Source: Wolbachia endosymbiont of Pentalonia nigronervosa (GTDB taxonomy: Bacteria > Pseudomonadota > Alphaproteobacteria > Rickettsiales > Anaplasmataceae). From it: a stretch of DNA of 36,597 bases. The stretch's first letter is position 1. Each line of letters begins with the position of its first letter. The DNA is taken from NCBI RefSeq assembly GCF_014534705.1, contig NZ_JACVWV010000004.1, positions 1 to 36,597 of the forward strand, in the 5' to 3' direction. Below the pieces are notes generated by a model that was given only the letters and a program-made list of their open reading frames with translations, did no database searches and was not told the DNA's origin. Both the position numbers and the translations under genes were made by a program. Of the stretch, positions 23,229 to 31,761 are shown in pieces.

Positions 23229-24239
23229 TCATTTGGCAAGAGGTATATTCAGTTTAGGGAGAACAGTTAACATTCTGTACATCCATAAAAAATAAACCTT
23301 TTTTTTTTCGTCTTGAATGTTAATAACAGCAGAAGTATTGAAAGGTAAGGGATCATTTACGAATCCATGACCTACTCCATGCATTGTGAACACTGGAAAG
23401 TTAACGCTTTGTGCAAATCGCTTTTTGACAACTGCTACTAAATCATCATCACCTGAATTAATAAAATCACCAAAAATTACTGCACATACTCCATCAAAAA
23501 TATTGGCTTGTTTTAAGTGATCTAAACTACGCTCCATTGCATATGGAGAAACCCCTATGTCTTCTAAAAATAAAATCTTATCTTTTGCATTTATTTGCCA
23601 AGTAGTGCCTACGCCGTTTTCAATCAAAGTCATATTGCCACCTATGATTGTCGATTTTATATTACCATTGCCATGGTTTAATTCATTAATTATCTTTAAA
23701 TTATCAAATCTAATAGAATCTTGCTTACCAAGAATTAATGCTTGTAATTTATCAACAGAATCTTGAGAAACTAGGGCATTTACTATCATCTCCAGCATGG
23801 TACCATGAAGAGTTTGCCAATCATATTTAATTTGCAGATAGATATGTAAAGGAGTGATATCACTGTAGCCTATCAGAATCTTCTTGTTTTTATTCTGAGC
23901 AATTTTTTCTTTTTGCTCATCAGGTAATCTTTCCAGGTAAGGAATTAATCGAGAGGCCCCCTTCCCTCCTTTTATACACCAAATTATTTTACTATTATCT
24001 GTCAATGCGTTAATCAAATCATTTGTCCTAAATTCATCAGAATTAGAATAAAATGGGTTGTCATTGCTATATATTTTTTCAGCAATATGAGCATCCAGGT
24101 CAAGAGTTTTCACATACTCTCTAATGCGAGTTAGATTCGACTCCATTCCTTTACAAGAAGGAGCAATAATATCAACTCTATCTATTGCGTAAACACCAAC
24201 ACATAAAAAACATATCAAATAAATGACTGCAAGGCGCAT
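23229..24239 (-). CDS. LD-carboxypeptidase-like serine peptidase (S66), exported
   Basis: 336 residues. S66 enzymes remove the terminal D-amino acid from murein peptides. The Ser is in IGYSDITP (S126), Glu in FLEDIG (E226), and His in GHGFVNDPLPF (H291), so the Ser-Glu-His triad is complete. Other family features are the start VDIIAPSC and CIKGGKGASRLIPYL. An N-terminal hydrophobic leader (1-18, ending CVGVYA) predicts export, unlike the cytoplasmic LdcA of E. coli. Wolbachia makes lipid II and little or no conventional wall, so a periplasmic enzyme could process minimal murein peptides; this part is inference. Confidence 0.88.
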   Translation of the reverse strand: MRLAVIYLICFLCVGVYAIDRVDIIAPSCKGMESNLTRIREYVKTLDLDAHIAEKIYSNDNPFYSNSDEFRTNDLINALTDNSKIIWCIKGGKGASRLIPYLERLPDEQKEKIAQNKNKKILIGYSDITPLHIYLQIKYDWQTLHGTMLEMIVNALVSQDSVDKLQALILGKQDSIRFDNLKIINELNHGNGNIKSTIIGGNMTLIENGVGTTWQINAKDKILFLEDIGVSPYAMERSLDHLKQANIFDGVCAVIFGDFINSGDDDLVAVVKKRFAQSVNFPVFTMHGVGHGFVNDPLPFNTSAVINIQDEKKKVYFLWMYRMLTVLPKLNIPLAK

Positions 24240-24355
24240 AAAACTTTACCCCAAAGCATGCAGTATACAATTTTTTAATACAAATCATAAGATAGTATTG
24301 AAAATTCAATTGCATCTTACTACTTTAGATTTATAATATAGTAAACAGACATTTT

Positions 24356-24577
24356 ATGGCTATCGCAACTCATGAATTAGAGGAGATCATTAAGCAAGCG
24401 TTTCCTGATGCAGAAGTGAAAATTTTTGACCTTGCTGGAGATAATGATCACTATTACTTGAAAATAACCTCCAGGAGTTTTCTTGGGAAAACAAAAATAG
24501 AACAACATAGAATGGTACATAAAGCTTTGGAAGGTCACTCTATACATGCTTTGCAGCTAGAAACTAATACTTATTGA
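24356..24577 (+). CDS. BolA-like protein
   Basis: 73 residues, the short BolA form. Family signature: the start THELEEIIKQAFPDAE, the middle GDNDHYYLKITSRSFLGKTKIEQHRMVHKAL and the end LQLETNTY. BolA proteins bind an Fe-S cluster together with monothiol glutaredoxins and act in cluster delivery or iron sensing. The next gene, nine bases downstream, is exactly such a glutaredoxin, so the two probably form one complex. The conserved His in the HRMVHKAL segment is a likely cluster ligand by family knowledge. Confidence 0.92.
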   Translation: MAIATHELEEIIKQAFPDAEVKIFDLAGDNDHYYLKITSRSFLGKTKIEQHRMVHKALEGHSIHALQLETNTY

Positions 24578-24586
24578 GGTAAATTT

Positions 24587-24910
24587 ATGAGTGATTTTGA
24601 ACAAATAAAAAAAGATATCGCAGGAAATGATGTGGTGCTTTACATGAAAGGTACCTATGATTTTCCTCAGTGCGGGTTCTCTGGAGTTGTAGTATCAATT
24701 CTCAAAAAGCTAAATGTAAAGTTTAAGGATATTAATGTACTAGAAAATAATGAAATACGTGAATCCATAAAAAAATTTTCTGATTGGCCAACAATTCCAC
24801 AGCTATACATTAAGCAAGATTTTATTGGTGGTTGTGACATCATTAAAGAAATGTACGAAAAAGGTGAACTTCAAGCTTTATTGAAAGAACAAGGGATTGT
24901 TAACTCGTAA
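24587..24910 (+). CDS. grxD: Monothiol glutaredoxin (Grx4 type)
   Basis: 107 residues. The CGFS active site (C29-S32, in FPQCGFSGVVV) defines the monothiol class. The glutathione-binding WPTIPQLYI and GGCDIIKEMYEKGELQ follow in the usual order. These proteins hold a 2Fe-2S cluster between two subunits with glutathione and pass it on. Start ATG at 24587, nine bases after bolA. Together with the glutathione synthetase gene upstream in the window it forms a glutathione and Fe-S trafficking theme. Confidence 0.95.
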   Translation: MSDFEQIKKDIAGNDVVLYMKGTYDFPQCGFSGVVVSILKKLNVKFKDINVLENNEIRESIKKFSDWPTIPQLYIKQDFIGGCDIIKEMYEKGELQALLKEQGIVNS

Positions 24911-25043
24911 ATACAGATATATATAGATCTTATACTAACCTTAAAGCAAGGGCTCTACTATAGGGTTTTTATTTAACTTTGTGTTGTTATTATAGTGAAT
25001 TACATTGGTTACCCACACTTAAGCAGACACCTTCTTAATTTCT

Positions 25044-25955
25044 TTAATTACAATGAAACAATGCTTCTGCAAATTCCTTTCCTGTAAATTCCCTTAGGTC
25101 CTCTATATTTTCACCAATGCCTATAGCATACAATTTTACATTGTATTCCTGGGCTAACCCTACTACTACTCCACCTTTAGCAGTTCCATCTAACTTAGTT
25201 ATGATCAGCCCTGTAACGTTGACCATCTTACTAAATGCTTCCAATTGGCTATGAGCATTTTGTCCCGTGGTTGCATCAAGAACTAAAATAACATCATGAG
25301 GAGCAGTGTCGTCTAATTTCTTTATGACTCTGTGTATTTTTGACAACTCCTCCATCAGATTCACGTTGTTTTGCAATCTGCCTGCTGTATCAATTAGCAC
25401 AACGTCTATATTATCTTTTATTGCTTGGCTTACAGCTTTATATGCTATACTTGCTGAATCAGCACCATGCCCACCAGTAACAATAGAACACCCAGAACGT
25501 TCAGCCCAAATATTCAATTGCTCACTTGCTGCAGCTCTAAACGTATCGCACGCAACAAGCATAACAGATTTTTTCATCTCTTTGTATTTATATGCAAGTT
25601 TACCAACAGTTGTAGTTTTACCATTGCCATTTACTCCACATACCATTATTACATGTGTTTTTTTACCCAAAATTAGCGGCTGCACACTTGGATTTAATAT
25701 AGCTTCTATTTCATCTATTAATTGATGTTTGATGATATCATACTCAACTTCATTTTCAAACTTCATACTAGCAAGTTTATTAATAATCAATTTAGAAGTT
25801 TTGTGACCAATATCCATACTGATCAATAATTCTTCTACTTCGTCTAAAAGAGGCTGATCTATTTTCTTTTTAGTAGAAAAAATATTTTTTATTTCATTAC
25901 TGAAGCGAGAAGAAGTTTTTAACAAACCTTCATAAAGATTATTAAATAAACTCAA
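25044..25955 (-). CDS. ftsY: Signal recognition particle receptor FtsY
   Basis: 303 residues, essentially only the NG domains; the acidic A domain of E. coli FtsY is missing, as is common outside enterobacteria. It docks ribosome-SRP complexes at the membrane. GTPase motifs: GVNGNGKTTTVGKLA, DTFRAAASEQL, DTAGR and TKLDGTAKGG. The start is TTG at 25955: AGAGGT lies six bases before it, an in-frame stop is just upstream, and no ATG occurs near the N-terminus. It is the last gene of the rpmJ-ftsB-ftsY row, 67 bases after ftsB. Confidence 0.94.
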   Translation of the reverse strand: MSLFNNLYEGLLKTSSRFSNEIKNIFSTKKKIDQPLLDEVEELLISMDIGHKTSKLIINKLASMKFENEVEYDIIKHQLIDEIEAILNPSVQPLILGKKTHVIMVCGVNGNGKTTTVGKLAYKYKEMKKSVMLVACDTFRAAASEQLNIWAERSGCSIVTGGHGADSASIAYKAVSQAIKDNIDVVLIDTAGRLQNNVNLMEELSKIHRVIKKLDDTAPHDVILVLDATTGQNAHSQLEAFSKMVNVTGLIITKLDGTAKGGVVVGLAQEYNVKLYAIGIGENIEDLREFTGKEFAEALFHCN

Positions 25956-26022
25956 GATAGTACCTCTTCTTTAACGATAAACTTAATTACAATATAAAAA
26001 GTTCTCACTGTAAAGTAAACTG

Positions 26023-26334
26023 TTATTCTCTATCAATAATAACCATGAGCTCATTTGGATTCGCGTAACCTAAATTCTTTGCTTGCTCATCAAGCAAATC
26101 CAAATCTAAGCTCTTTTCATATAAACCAAGTATTTTATTGCTCAACTTGCTTCTCTCATAAACTATCCCTTCTAGCAGAGATTTATTGTATTCTATGTCT
26201 TTTTTCAAATTTATTAATGTTAACAGGCCACGCTTGCCTGTAATCGCACTAACGCTAAAATATAACGTAAGAACAAAAATAAATAAGACTATACTTAAGT
26301 GCAATAACCTCTTCTTTCTTGCTAGTATAAGCAT
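26023..26334 (-). CDS. ftsB: FtsB-like septum formation initiator
   Basis: 103 residues from the ATG at 26334; an upstream in-frame TTG is less likely. The architecture fits FtsB/DivIC: a short basic N-terminus (ARKKRLLH), one membrane helix (about 11-31), then a short coiled coil (LINLKKDIEYNKSLLEGIV) and a C-terminal segment with DLLDEQAKNLGYANPNELMVI. The last part, with LGY.NP.E, is typical of the alphaproteobacterial form. It would act in the divisome with FtsL and FtsQ. rpmJ ends seven bases upstream, which suggests co-transcription. Confidence 0.82.
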   Translation of the reverse strand: MLILARKKRLLHLSIVLFIFVLTLYFSVSAITGKRGLLTLINLKKDIEYNKSLLEGIVYERSKLSNKILGLYEKSLDLDLLDEQAKNLGYANPNELMVIIDRE

Positions 26335-26341
26335 CAAAAAA

Positions 26342-26470
26342 TTAAGAGCCTTGACGTGCCTTACACCTTGGCTTTACTTTATTTATAACGTAAATCTTAC
26401 CATGCCTTTTGACAACTTTACAGTTCTTATCTCTGTTACGGCAAGACTTCAGTGATCCCTTTACTTTCAT
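26342..26470 (-). CDS. rpmJ: 50S ribosomal protein L36
   Basis: 42 residues on the minus strand, too short to show in a general ORF scan. It starts [20 protein letters not shown], has [14 protein letters not shown] in the middle and ends RCKARQGS. This is the alphaproteobacterial L36 pattern. It stabilises the large ribosomal subunit. Cysteines at 10, 17 and 36 and the His at 23 resemble the zinc-ribbon positions of L36, although the spacing differs from the strict C-x2-C form. It reads into ftsB after seven bases. Confidence 0.92.
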   Translation of the reverse strand: MKVKGSLKSCRNRDKNCKVVKRHGKIYVINKVKPRCKARQGS

Positions 26471-26612
26471 ATTTATGATAGATAACTAAGTTAGTTTATA
26501 TTGTACTTATTTATCCGTAGTAGTCAATCCTGAAATTAGAATCTTTGGGGTAATAATTTGCTGTTTACAAAAATATCCGCATAATAATAGTATCGTTTGA
26601 TACAAATTAACT

Positions 26613-27140
26613 ATGGAACTTAATAAAATTGCAGCTTCGATTTTATTGTCTGCATTGATCATTATGATAGTCAGTAATGTGGTTGATATGCTATATAGTC
26701 CTGAAGAGCATAAGATTGAACATCAAGCTATAGTAACTACTGACACTACTGAACCCCAACAAAAAGTTGAACAAGTAGCATTAAATATTGGAGAATTAAT
26801 GCAAAATGCTAATTTTGACAAGGGTAAATCGGTAGCCAAAAAATGCATAGCTTGTCATAGCTTTGAAAAAGGTGGATCCAATAAAGTAGGACCAAACCTA
26901 TGGAACGTAGTTGGAAACAAAAAAGCACATCTTGGTAGTTCATTTAATTATTCAAAAGCAGTGCTGGAAAAAGGTGGCCATTGGGGATATGAAGAGCTGT
27001 TTGCCTTTTTAAAGAATCCAAAAGCTTATATAAAAGGCACACGTATGGCATTTGCAGGCATTTCTAAGTCGCAGGAAATTGCAGACCTTATCAGTTATTT
27101 GCGCACAATGAGCGATAATCCTGTTGCCCTGCCGAAATAA
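26613..27140 (+). CDS. Membrane-anchored cytochrome c, class I
   Basis: 175 residues. An uncleaved N-terminal helix (about 8-27) anchors it, followed by a linker with Glu/Gln/Thr. The haem-binding C78-I-A-C81-H82 begins the class I domain, with PNLWNVVG and the likely axial Met in GTRMAFAGI (M145). This matches the CycM / c552 type of alphaproteobacteria, which carries electrons from the bc1 complex to cytochrome oxidase. It faces the periplasm. Transcribed away from rpmJ; the 142-base gap must hold both promoters. The hydrolase gene starts one base after its stop. Confidence 0.92.
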   Translation: MELNKIAASILLSALIIMIVSNVVDMLYSPEEHKIEHQAIVTTDTTEPQQKVEQVALNIGELMQNANFDKGKSVAKKCIACHSFEKGGSNKVGPNLWNVVGNKKAHLGSSFNYSKAVLEKGGHWGYEELFAFLKNPKAYIKGTRMAFAGISKSQEIADLISYLRTMSDNPVALPK

Positions 27141-27141
27141 T

Positions 27142-27897
27142 ATGGATTACCGCAAATTGTATGATAGTGATAACAACTACATAGCATATCAAAAATTGTC
27201 AGGAGAAAGAGCTTCTGTAGTTTTTTTTGGTGGATTCGCATCTAACATGAATGGTACTAAAGCAACTGCTATTTATCAATATTGCAAAAGAAACAATATA
27301 GCTCTTATATTATTTGACTATTTTGGCCATGGTTATTCAAGTGGCAACTTTATTGATTATACGATAAGCGACTGGTGTAGAAATTGCATCAGTGTAATCA
27401 ATGAATTAACAAGCGGTAAGCAAATAATTATAGGTTCAAGCATGGGTGGATGGTTGATGCTGCTCACTGCCCTGCAATTATCAAATAAAATTTCTGCATT
27501 GATTGGTATATCTTCTGCACCCGATTTTACTGAGGATTTAATATTCCAACAATTCTCTAGTGAACAAAAAAAGGAATTAGATGCCAAGGGGATAATAGAT
27601 TTCACTTCAGGAGAATGTACGTACAAAATAACTAAAAATTTGATCGCAGATGGCAAAAAAAATCTGCTTCTTAATAAAGAAATTATCAATATAAACTGTC
27701 CTGTGCGTTTACTACATAGCACTAACGACAAAGATGTTCCCTATCAGACTTCACTAAAGTTAGCTGAAAAAATTAAAGCAACTGATGTTGAAGTGCACTT
27801 AATCAAATCAGCAGAGCACAATATGTCTGACAGTCGTTCACTAGAAATTTTATTTAAAACCATCGAAGAATTTTTACCAACATCACATATTTCTTAA
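27142..27897 (+). CDS. Alpha/beta hydrolase
   Basis: 251 residues from the ATG at 27142; the longer open frame begins with a TTG inside the cytochrome gene and is unlikely. The hydrolase fold is clear: an early FFGGFASNM (oxyanion region), DYFGHGYSSG, the nucleophile elbow GSSMGGWLM, the acid in HSTNDKDVPY and the histidine in SAEHNMSD. The full Ser-Asp-His triad is present. Substrate cannot be told; relatives are carboxylesterases, thioesterases or acyl-peptide hydrolases. Its 3' end overlaps the converging tadA gene by 15 bases. Confidence 0.88.
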   Translation: MDYRKLYDSDNNYIAYQKLSGERASVVFFGGFASNMNGTKATAIYQYCKRNNIALILFDYFGHGYSSGNFIDYTISDWCRNCISVINELTSGKQIIIGSSMGGWLMLLTALQLSNKISALIGISSAPDFTEDLIFQQFSSEQKKELDAKGIIDFTSGECTYKITKNLIADGKKNLLLNKEIININCPVRLLHSTNDKDVPYQTSLKLAEKIKATDVEVHLIKSAEHNMSDSRSLEILFKTIEEFLPTSHIS

Positions 27898-28320
27898 GTT
27901 ATTAAAAAAATCTTTTAACAAGAAAGAACATTCTTGCTCTAATATTCCACCATAAACTTCTGGTACATGATTGCAGAATTGAAATATTCTCGCACCATTT
28001 TCAACACCTCCACCTTTGGGATTATATGCTCCAAAATACAGTCTTCTAATTCTTGCAAAAGAAATAGCTTGAGCACACATAGGACATGGCTCAAGTGTCA
28101 CATACATATCAGCATCACAAAGTTTTGGTATTGTGAGTAATTCACATGCTTTTCTTATTGCCAACACTTCTGCATGTGCTGTTGGGTCATTAAGCATATT
28201 ATATGCGTGAGAAATAACACTGCCTGAATTCACTATAACAGCTCCTATTGGCACCTCACCATTTTTTTGAGCAATTTCTGCTTGCTCTATAGCCAGCTTC
28301 ATGTAGTGACAATCAAACAT
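27883..28320 (-). CDS. tadA: tRNA-specific adenosine deaminase
   Basis: 145 residues. It converts adenosine at the wobble position of tRNA-Arg(ACG) to inosine. The zinc-binding and proton-shuttle residues are in TAHAEVLAI (H49, E51) and EPCPMCAQAI (C79, C82). Other matches are GEVPIGAVIV and ARIRRLYFGAYNPKGGG. Start at ATG 28320, directly abutting the stop of the upstream hypothetical gene (TGA then ATG). A second Met lies at residue 7. It is the last gene of the secG-pyrG-hypothetical-tadA row and runs 15 bases into the converging hydrolase gene. Confidence 0.94.
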   Translation of the reverse strand: MFDCHYMKLAIEQAEIAQKNGEVPIGAVIVNSGSVISHAYNMLNDPTAHAEVLAIRKACELLTIPKLCDADMYVTLEPCPMCAQAISFARIRRLYFGAYNPKGGGVENGARIFQFCNHVPEVYGGILEQECSFLLKDFFNNLRNM

Positions 28321-28818
28321 TCACCTAGTGTTATTTTTGTTTCTACTAGGCAGCACTCTTAGGTTATAGGGATAATTTCCTATTCTACCATTCTCCCTTT
28401 TCCGATTATGTTGACTTTTACCGTTTTTCATTCTCCTATTATTAGATGTACAATTTGGATTTTTACCATTACTCACTACTGAGTTATGGAGTGCACTATT
28501 TGGCCTAATATTATTCTCTACTATATTTAATTCTTCTTCTACACATTTAGGATCTACAAAATCTTTATCCTTATCCATACTAAATATCGTGATAGCAGTA
28601 TAACCATTAATCATATATAATAGTTCTTGTGCATATTCAGGATCTACAAGTGCTTGGTGACCTTCCTTATCAAGTGCCATGCCAATATCACTATCCCTCG
28701 TTGCATATGTATGATCTTCACACACTTGATCATTCACTCGATCATTTTCAATGGTACATTGTTCTTTTTGTGCACCTGATCTATAACTTCCTAAGTACTC
28801 TAGTAAAAAATCCAACAC
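28321..28818 (-). CDS. Hypothetical protein between pyrG and tadA
   Basis: 165 residues from a GTG at 28818, five bases after the pyrG stop and directly abutting tadA, so almost certainly translated within this operon. The N-terminal half is mildly acidic with Y/F-rich helical segments (LDFLLEYLGSY, YAQELLYMINGY). The C-terminal third is rich in Asn, Arg and Lys (NNRRMKNGKSQHNRKRENGR), which suggests a disordered, nucleic-acid-binding tail. VDPEYAQELL and VDPKCVEEEL may be two related halves. I do not recognise it. The tight spacing argues that it is a real gene; the low complexity argues for a fast-evolving, lineage-specific one. Confidence 0.7.
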   Translation of the reverse strand: MLDFLLEYLGSYRSGAQKEQCTIENDRVNDQVCEDHTYATRDSDIGMALDKEGHQALVDPEYAQELLYMINGYTAITIFSMDKDKDFVDPKCVEEELNIVENNIRPNSALHNSVVSNGKNPNCTSNNRRMKNGKSQHNRKRENGRIGNYPYNLRVLPSRNKNNTR

Positions 28819-28823
28819 ACTTA

Positions 28824-30422
28824 TTATTTCTTATCTATTGCCGCTTGGATAAATGACACAAAAAGAGGGTGAGGAGAAAATGGCCTTGACTGAAACTCTG
28901 GATGAAATTGTACACCCACAAACCATGGATGATCTTTTAACTCAACTGCTTCTATATATACTCCATCTTCTGACATACCACTACAGGTCATCCCATTTTC
29001 CTCTAATTTATTTTTATAATCCACATTGACAATGTATCTATGCCTGTGCCTTTCTGAAATAATGGCTTTTTTATATGCATTTGCAATTTTAGAGCCCAAA
29101 TTTATGTTGCATGTATACTCTCCAAGTCTCATAGTTCCACCAAGATCAATATTTGTATTATTAATTAGCTTAATTACAGGGTTTTCACAAGCCACAAACT
29201 CTTCAGAGTGCACATCCTCAAGCTTAATCACATTACGAGCAAACTCAATGATTGCAAGCTGCATACCAAGGCATATCCCAAAAAATGGAATATTGTTTAT
29301 ACGTGCATAACTTATCGCTAAAATTTTACCTTCTATTCCATGGTCGCCAAAACCTCCAGGTACAAGAATTGCATGGGAATTTTTTAATTGTTCTTCTGCA
29401 GACTTCTCATTTAATACTCTAGAATTAATCCAATTTATATTGATCTCTACCTTATTACTAATTGCCCCATGGTACAATGCTTCCAATAGTGATTTGTATG
29501 CATCTGCACATTCTGTATATTTTCCTACTATGGATATAGTAATTTTCTGTGTTGGATTTTGAATGATGTTTATTACTTCTTGCCATGGAGTTAAACACGG
29601 TTTCGGTTGATCTAACCCAAAATGCTCTAAAATTTGCGCATCAAGCCCATGTTGACTATATAATATCGGCAACTCATATATATGACTCACATCAAGAGCT
29701 GGAATGACATTAGACAAAGGAACATTGCAAAGATTAGCTATCTTTTCCTTTTGGCTGTGAGATATCTTCCTTTCACTACGACATAATATAATATCTGGCT
29801 GTATGCCTGCAAAGTTTAACTCACGAACTGAGTGTTGCGTAGGTTTTGTCTTTAACTCCTGTGCTACAGCAAGATATGGCACTAAAGTCAAGTGTATCAA
29901 GATCACTCTTTGTTTTCCTAATTGATAACTGATCTGACGTATCGCCTCTAAAAAAGGCTGACTTTCGATATCACCTACTGTTCCTCCTATTTCACATATC
30001 AAAAAGTCCAAATCTTCCGTACCATTAACAATAAAAGATTTAATTAAATCTGTTACATGAGGAATAATCTGTACAGTTTTACCAAGATAATCACCATGTC
30101 TTTCTTTTTTTAGTAACTCGTGATACACCTTACCTGTTGTTATATTGTCGTATTTTGTAGTTTTAATCCCTGTAAAGCGCTCATAGTGACCCAAATCTAA
30201 ATCAGTTTCAGCGCCATCACTTGTGACAAATACTTCTCCATGTTGAGCAGGATTCATCGTTCCTGGATCAATATTTAAATAAGGATCAAGTTTTCTAATA
30301 TGTATTTTGAAGCCATAGGCTTGCAATAGCGCACCAATGCTTGAGGATACCAAACCTTTACCAAGTGATGAAACAACTCCACCAGTGACAAAAATAAATT
30401 TAGTAGCGGTCTTTTCTTTCAT
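28824..30422 (-). CDS. pyrG: CTP synthase
   Basis: 532 residues (E. coli: 545). It makes CTP from UTP, ATP and glutamine. The synthase domain has [40 protein letters not shown] and [11 protein letters not shown]. The glutaminase domain has the Cys in [11 protein letters not shown] and the His-Glu in FHPEFQSRP, so both active sites look intact. Its ATG overlaps the secG stop by one base (TAATG), and a hypothetical gene follows five bases after its stop. A secG-pyrG neighbourhood is seen in several alphaproteobacteria by general knowledge. Confidence 0.96.
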   Translation of the reverse strand: MKEKTATKFIFVTGGVVSSLGKGLVSSSIGALLQAYGFKIHIRKLDPYLNIDPGTMNPAQHGEVFVTSDGAETDLDLGHYERFTGIKTTKYDNITTGKVYHELLKKERHGDYLGKTVQIIPHVTDLIKSFIVNGTEDLDFLICEIGGTVGDIESQPFLEAIRQISYQLGKQRVILIHLTLVPYLAVAQELKTKPTQHSVRELNFAGIQPDIILCRSERKISHSQKEKIANLCNVPLSNVIPALDVSHIYELPILYSQHGLDAQILEHFGLDQPKPCLTPWQEVINIIQNPTQKITISIVGKYTECADAYKSLLEALYHGAISNKVEININWINSRVLNEKSAEEQLKNSHAILVPGGFGDHGIEGKILAISYARINNIPFFGICLGMQLAIIEFARNVIKLEDVHSEEFVACENPVIKLINNTNIDLGGTMRLGEYTCNINLGSKIANAYKKAIISERHRHRYIVNVDYKNKLEENGMTCSGMSEDGVYIEAVELKDHPWFVGVQFHPEFQSRPFSPHPLFVSFIQAAIDKK

Positions 30423-30754
30423 TAATTTTCAAATGGAACAGAAGTTGCTTCGCTTTCTTGTTTCTTTTCTAGTTCAATTTTTCTTGCAATCGATTCCTTA
30501 TGCATATCTTTTGAATATATCCCTGTTAATAGCAGTGTATTTATTATAAATAACCCAGCAACTATACCTGTAATTTTACTAAGTGGGTTTGCAGAAGATT
30601 TTATTGGCACAATAGAATTAAACCCTTGTTGTGAACTACTAAAACCACTTAATGAACTACTACCAGGTGGCTGTAAAAGCACTAGAGTCACCAAAATAAC
30701 AACCAATGTTATTTGAAATATACTTAATATCATTACGGACATTGTAGATAGCAC
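30422..30754 (-). CDS. secG: Protein-export membrane protein SecG
   Basis: 110 residues with two membrane helices (about 7-28 and 58-80), separated by a loop with [18 protein letters not shown]. SecG is the small non-essential part of the SecYEG channel, and the loop pattern L-L-Q-x-x-x-x-x-L-x-G is typical. The start is uncertain: GTG at 30754, or the ATGs at 30742 and 30733. None has a clear ribosome binding site. The C-terminal 28 residues are hydrophilic ([16 protein letters not shown]). It is the first gene of the row with pyrG. Confidence 0.87.
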   Translation of the reverse strand: MLSTMSVMILSIFQITLVVILVTLVLLQPPGSSSLSGFSSSQQGFNSIVPIKSSANPLSKITGIVAGLFIINTLLLTGIYSKDMHKESIARKIELEKKQESEATSVPFEN

Positions 30755-30805
30755 TCATAAATAAAAATTTTAGAGGTATAAGATGCTTAAGTCAAGCTCT
30801 TACAC

Positions 30806-30927
30806 TAGACCTCTTTTAAACTCAATTCTGATGGCAATTTTGTTGTCGAAGCTGAGCTATGCTCCTCAACTGCAGTGCTCGCTTGCACTTATCCTCTTAC
30901 CATAAATCAAGTTTCAAAAGAGATCTA
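30806..30927. repeat. MITE-like inverted-repeat element, about 122 bases
   Basis: Left end TAGACCTCTTTTAAACTC and, reading in from the right on the other strand, TAGATCTCTTTTGAAACT: the arms match at about 24 of 28 positions. A TA stands at each edge, as expected for a TA target duplication of the IS630/Tc1 type. The middle encodes nothing. A lone left arm of the same family lies at 22657. The rest of the 243-base gap between secG and radC holds only AT-rich sequence. Confidence 0.65.
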
Positions 30928-30997
30928 CTTAACTAAATATTTTACTTAAAATTTTATTTTATTATTATATAAGAATATACAATAGATGATTTAATTA

Positions 30998-31675
30998 ATG
31001 ACTGAAGATTATACAAAAGGACACAGAAGGCGCTTAAGAGGAAAAATTATCTTGGATAGCGGACAGTCTCTCCTTGATTATGAGGTTTTAGAGTGTATTC
31101 TGTATTCCGCATATAGTAGAGTTGATGTAAAGCCTATTGCAAAGAAATTAATGAATTACTTTGGCAGTTTAAACAAAGTTTTTAATGCTGAACTGGAAGT
31201 ATTACGTAGCATAGATGGAGTAAATGATGCAGCAATCTCTGCTATCTTTTGTGTAAAGCAAGCTTTTGTTCGTTCTGCAAGAGAAGAAATGAAGGATTTA
31301 CCTATAATAAATAACTGGGGAAAATTGCTTGATTACTTAAGGGTCAGCATAGGAAACATCAACAAGGAAAATTTTCGTGTAATCTATATGAACAAAAGGT
31401 ATCGCCTAATAGCAGAAGATATACAAAATGTGGGCACAATAGATCAGACCCCTCTTTATGTCAGAGAAATCATCAAACGTGCACTTGTAATTGGCTCAAC
31501 ATCCATTGTAATATCGCATAATCACCCCAGTGGAGATGCACAACCTTCCAATAGTGACATAACTTTGACTAGACAATTAGCAGAAGCCTGTCAAAGCACG
31601 GACATAGAGTTAATAGATCATATTATTATTACATTTAATAATCACTTTAGCTTTAAGGAAAATAAATTGCTATAG
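30998..31675 (+). CDS. radC: RadC family (JAB1/MPN-domain) protein
   Basis: 225 residues. An N-terminal helix-hairpin-helix-like part (1-90, LLDYEVLECILYSAYSR, LRSIDGVNDAAISAI) is followed by the JAB domain. The metal-binding pattern is HNHPSGDAQPSNSD: H174, H176 and D187. The upstream Glu is probably in the REIIK segment. Once linked to DNA repair, the RadC role is unsettled; a DNA-processing metalloenzyme is the safe reading. It stands alone after the inverted-repeat element. The ATG has no strong ribosome binding site. Confidence 0.93.
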   Translation: MTEDYTKGHRRRLRGKIILDSGQSLLDYEVLECILYSAYSRVDVKPIAKKLMNYFGSLNKVFNAELEVLRSIDGVNDAAISAIFCVKQAFVRSAREEMKDLPIINNWGKLLDYLRVSIGNINKENFRVIYMNKRYRLIAEDIQNVGTIDQTPLYVREIIKRALVIGSTSIVISHNHPSGDAQPSNSDITLTRQLAEACQSTDIELIDHIIITFNNHFSFKENKLL

Positions 31676-31761
31676 TTAAAAATAAGTTTTCCAGGTTACT
31701 ATAGTTTGAAAATGTTACAGCTATATGCATATTTATTTAACTTAAGATAAGAATATATTAG

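Noticed and set aside
24911-25043. Gap between grxD and ftsY examined for a terminator or small RNA
   Set aside because: No stable stem with a T run and no similarity to a known RNA could be seen by eye.
26471-26612. Divergent gap between rpmJ and cytochrome c examined for a tRNA or promoter pair
   Set aside because: No cloverleaf was found; TTTACA at 26564 has only a poor -10 at a workable distance, so no promoter is claimed.
27124-27141. Upstream TTG start for the alpha/beta hydrolase
   Set aside because: It would overlap the end of the cytochrome c gene and add six residues unlike the family; the ATG at 27142 directly follows the cytochrome stop.
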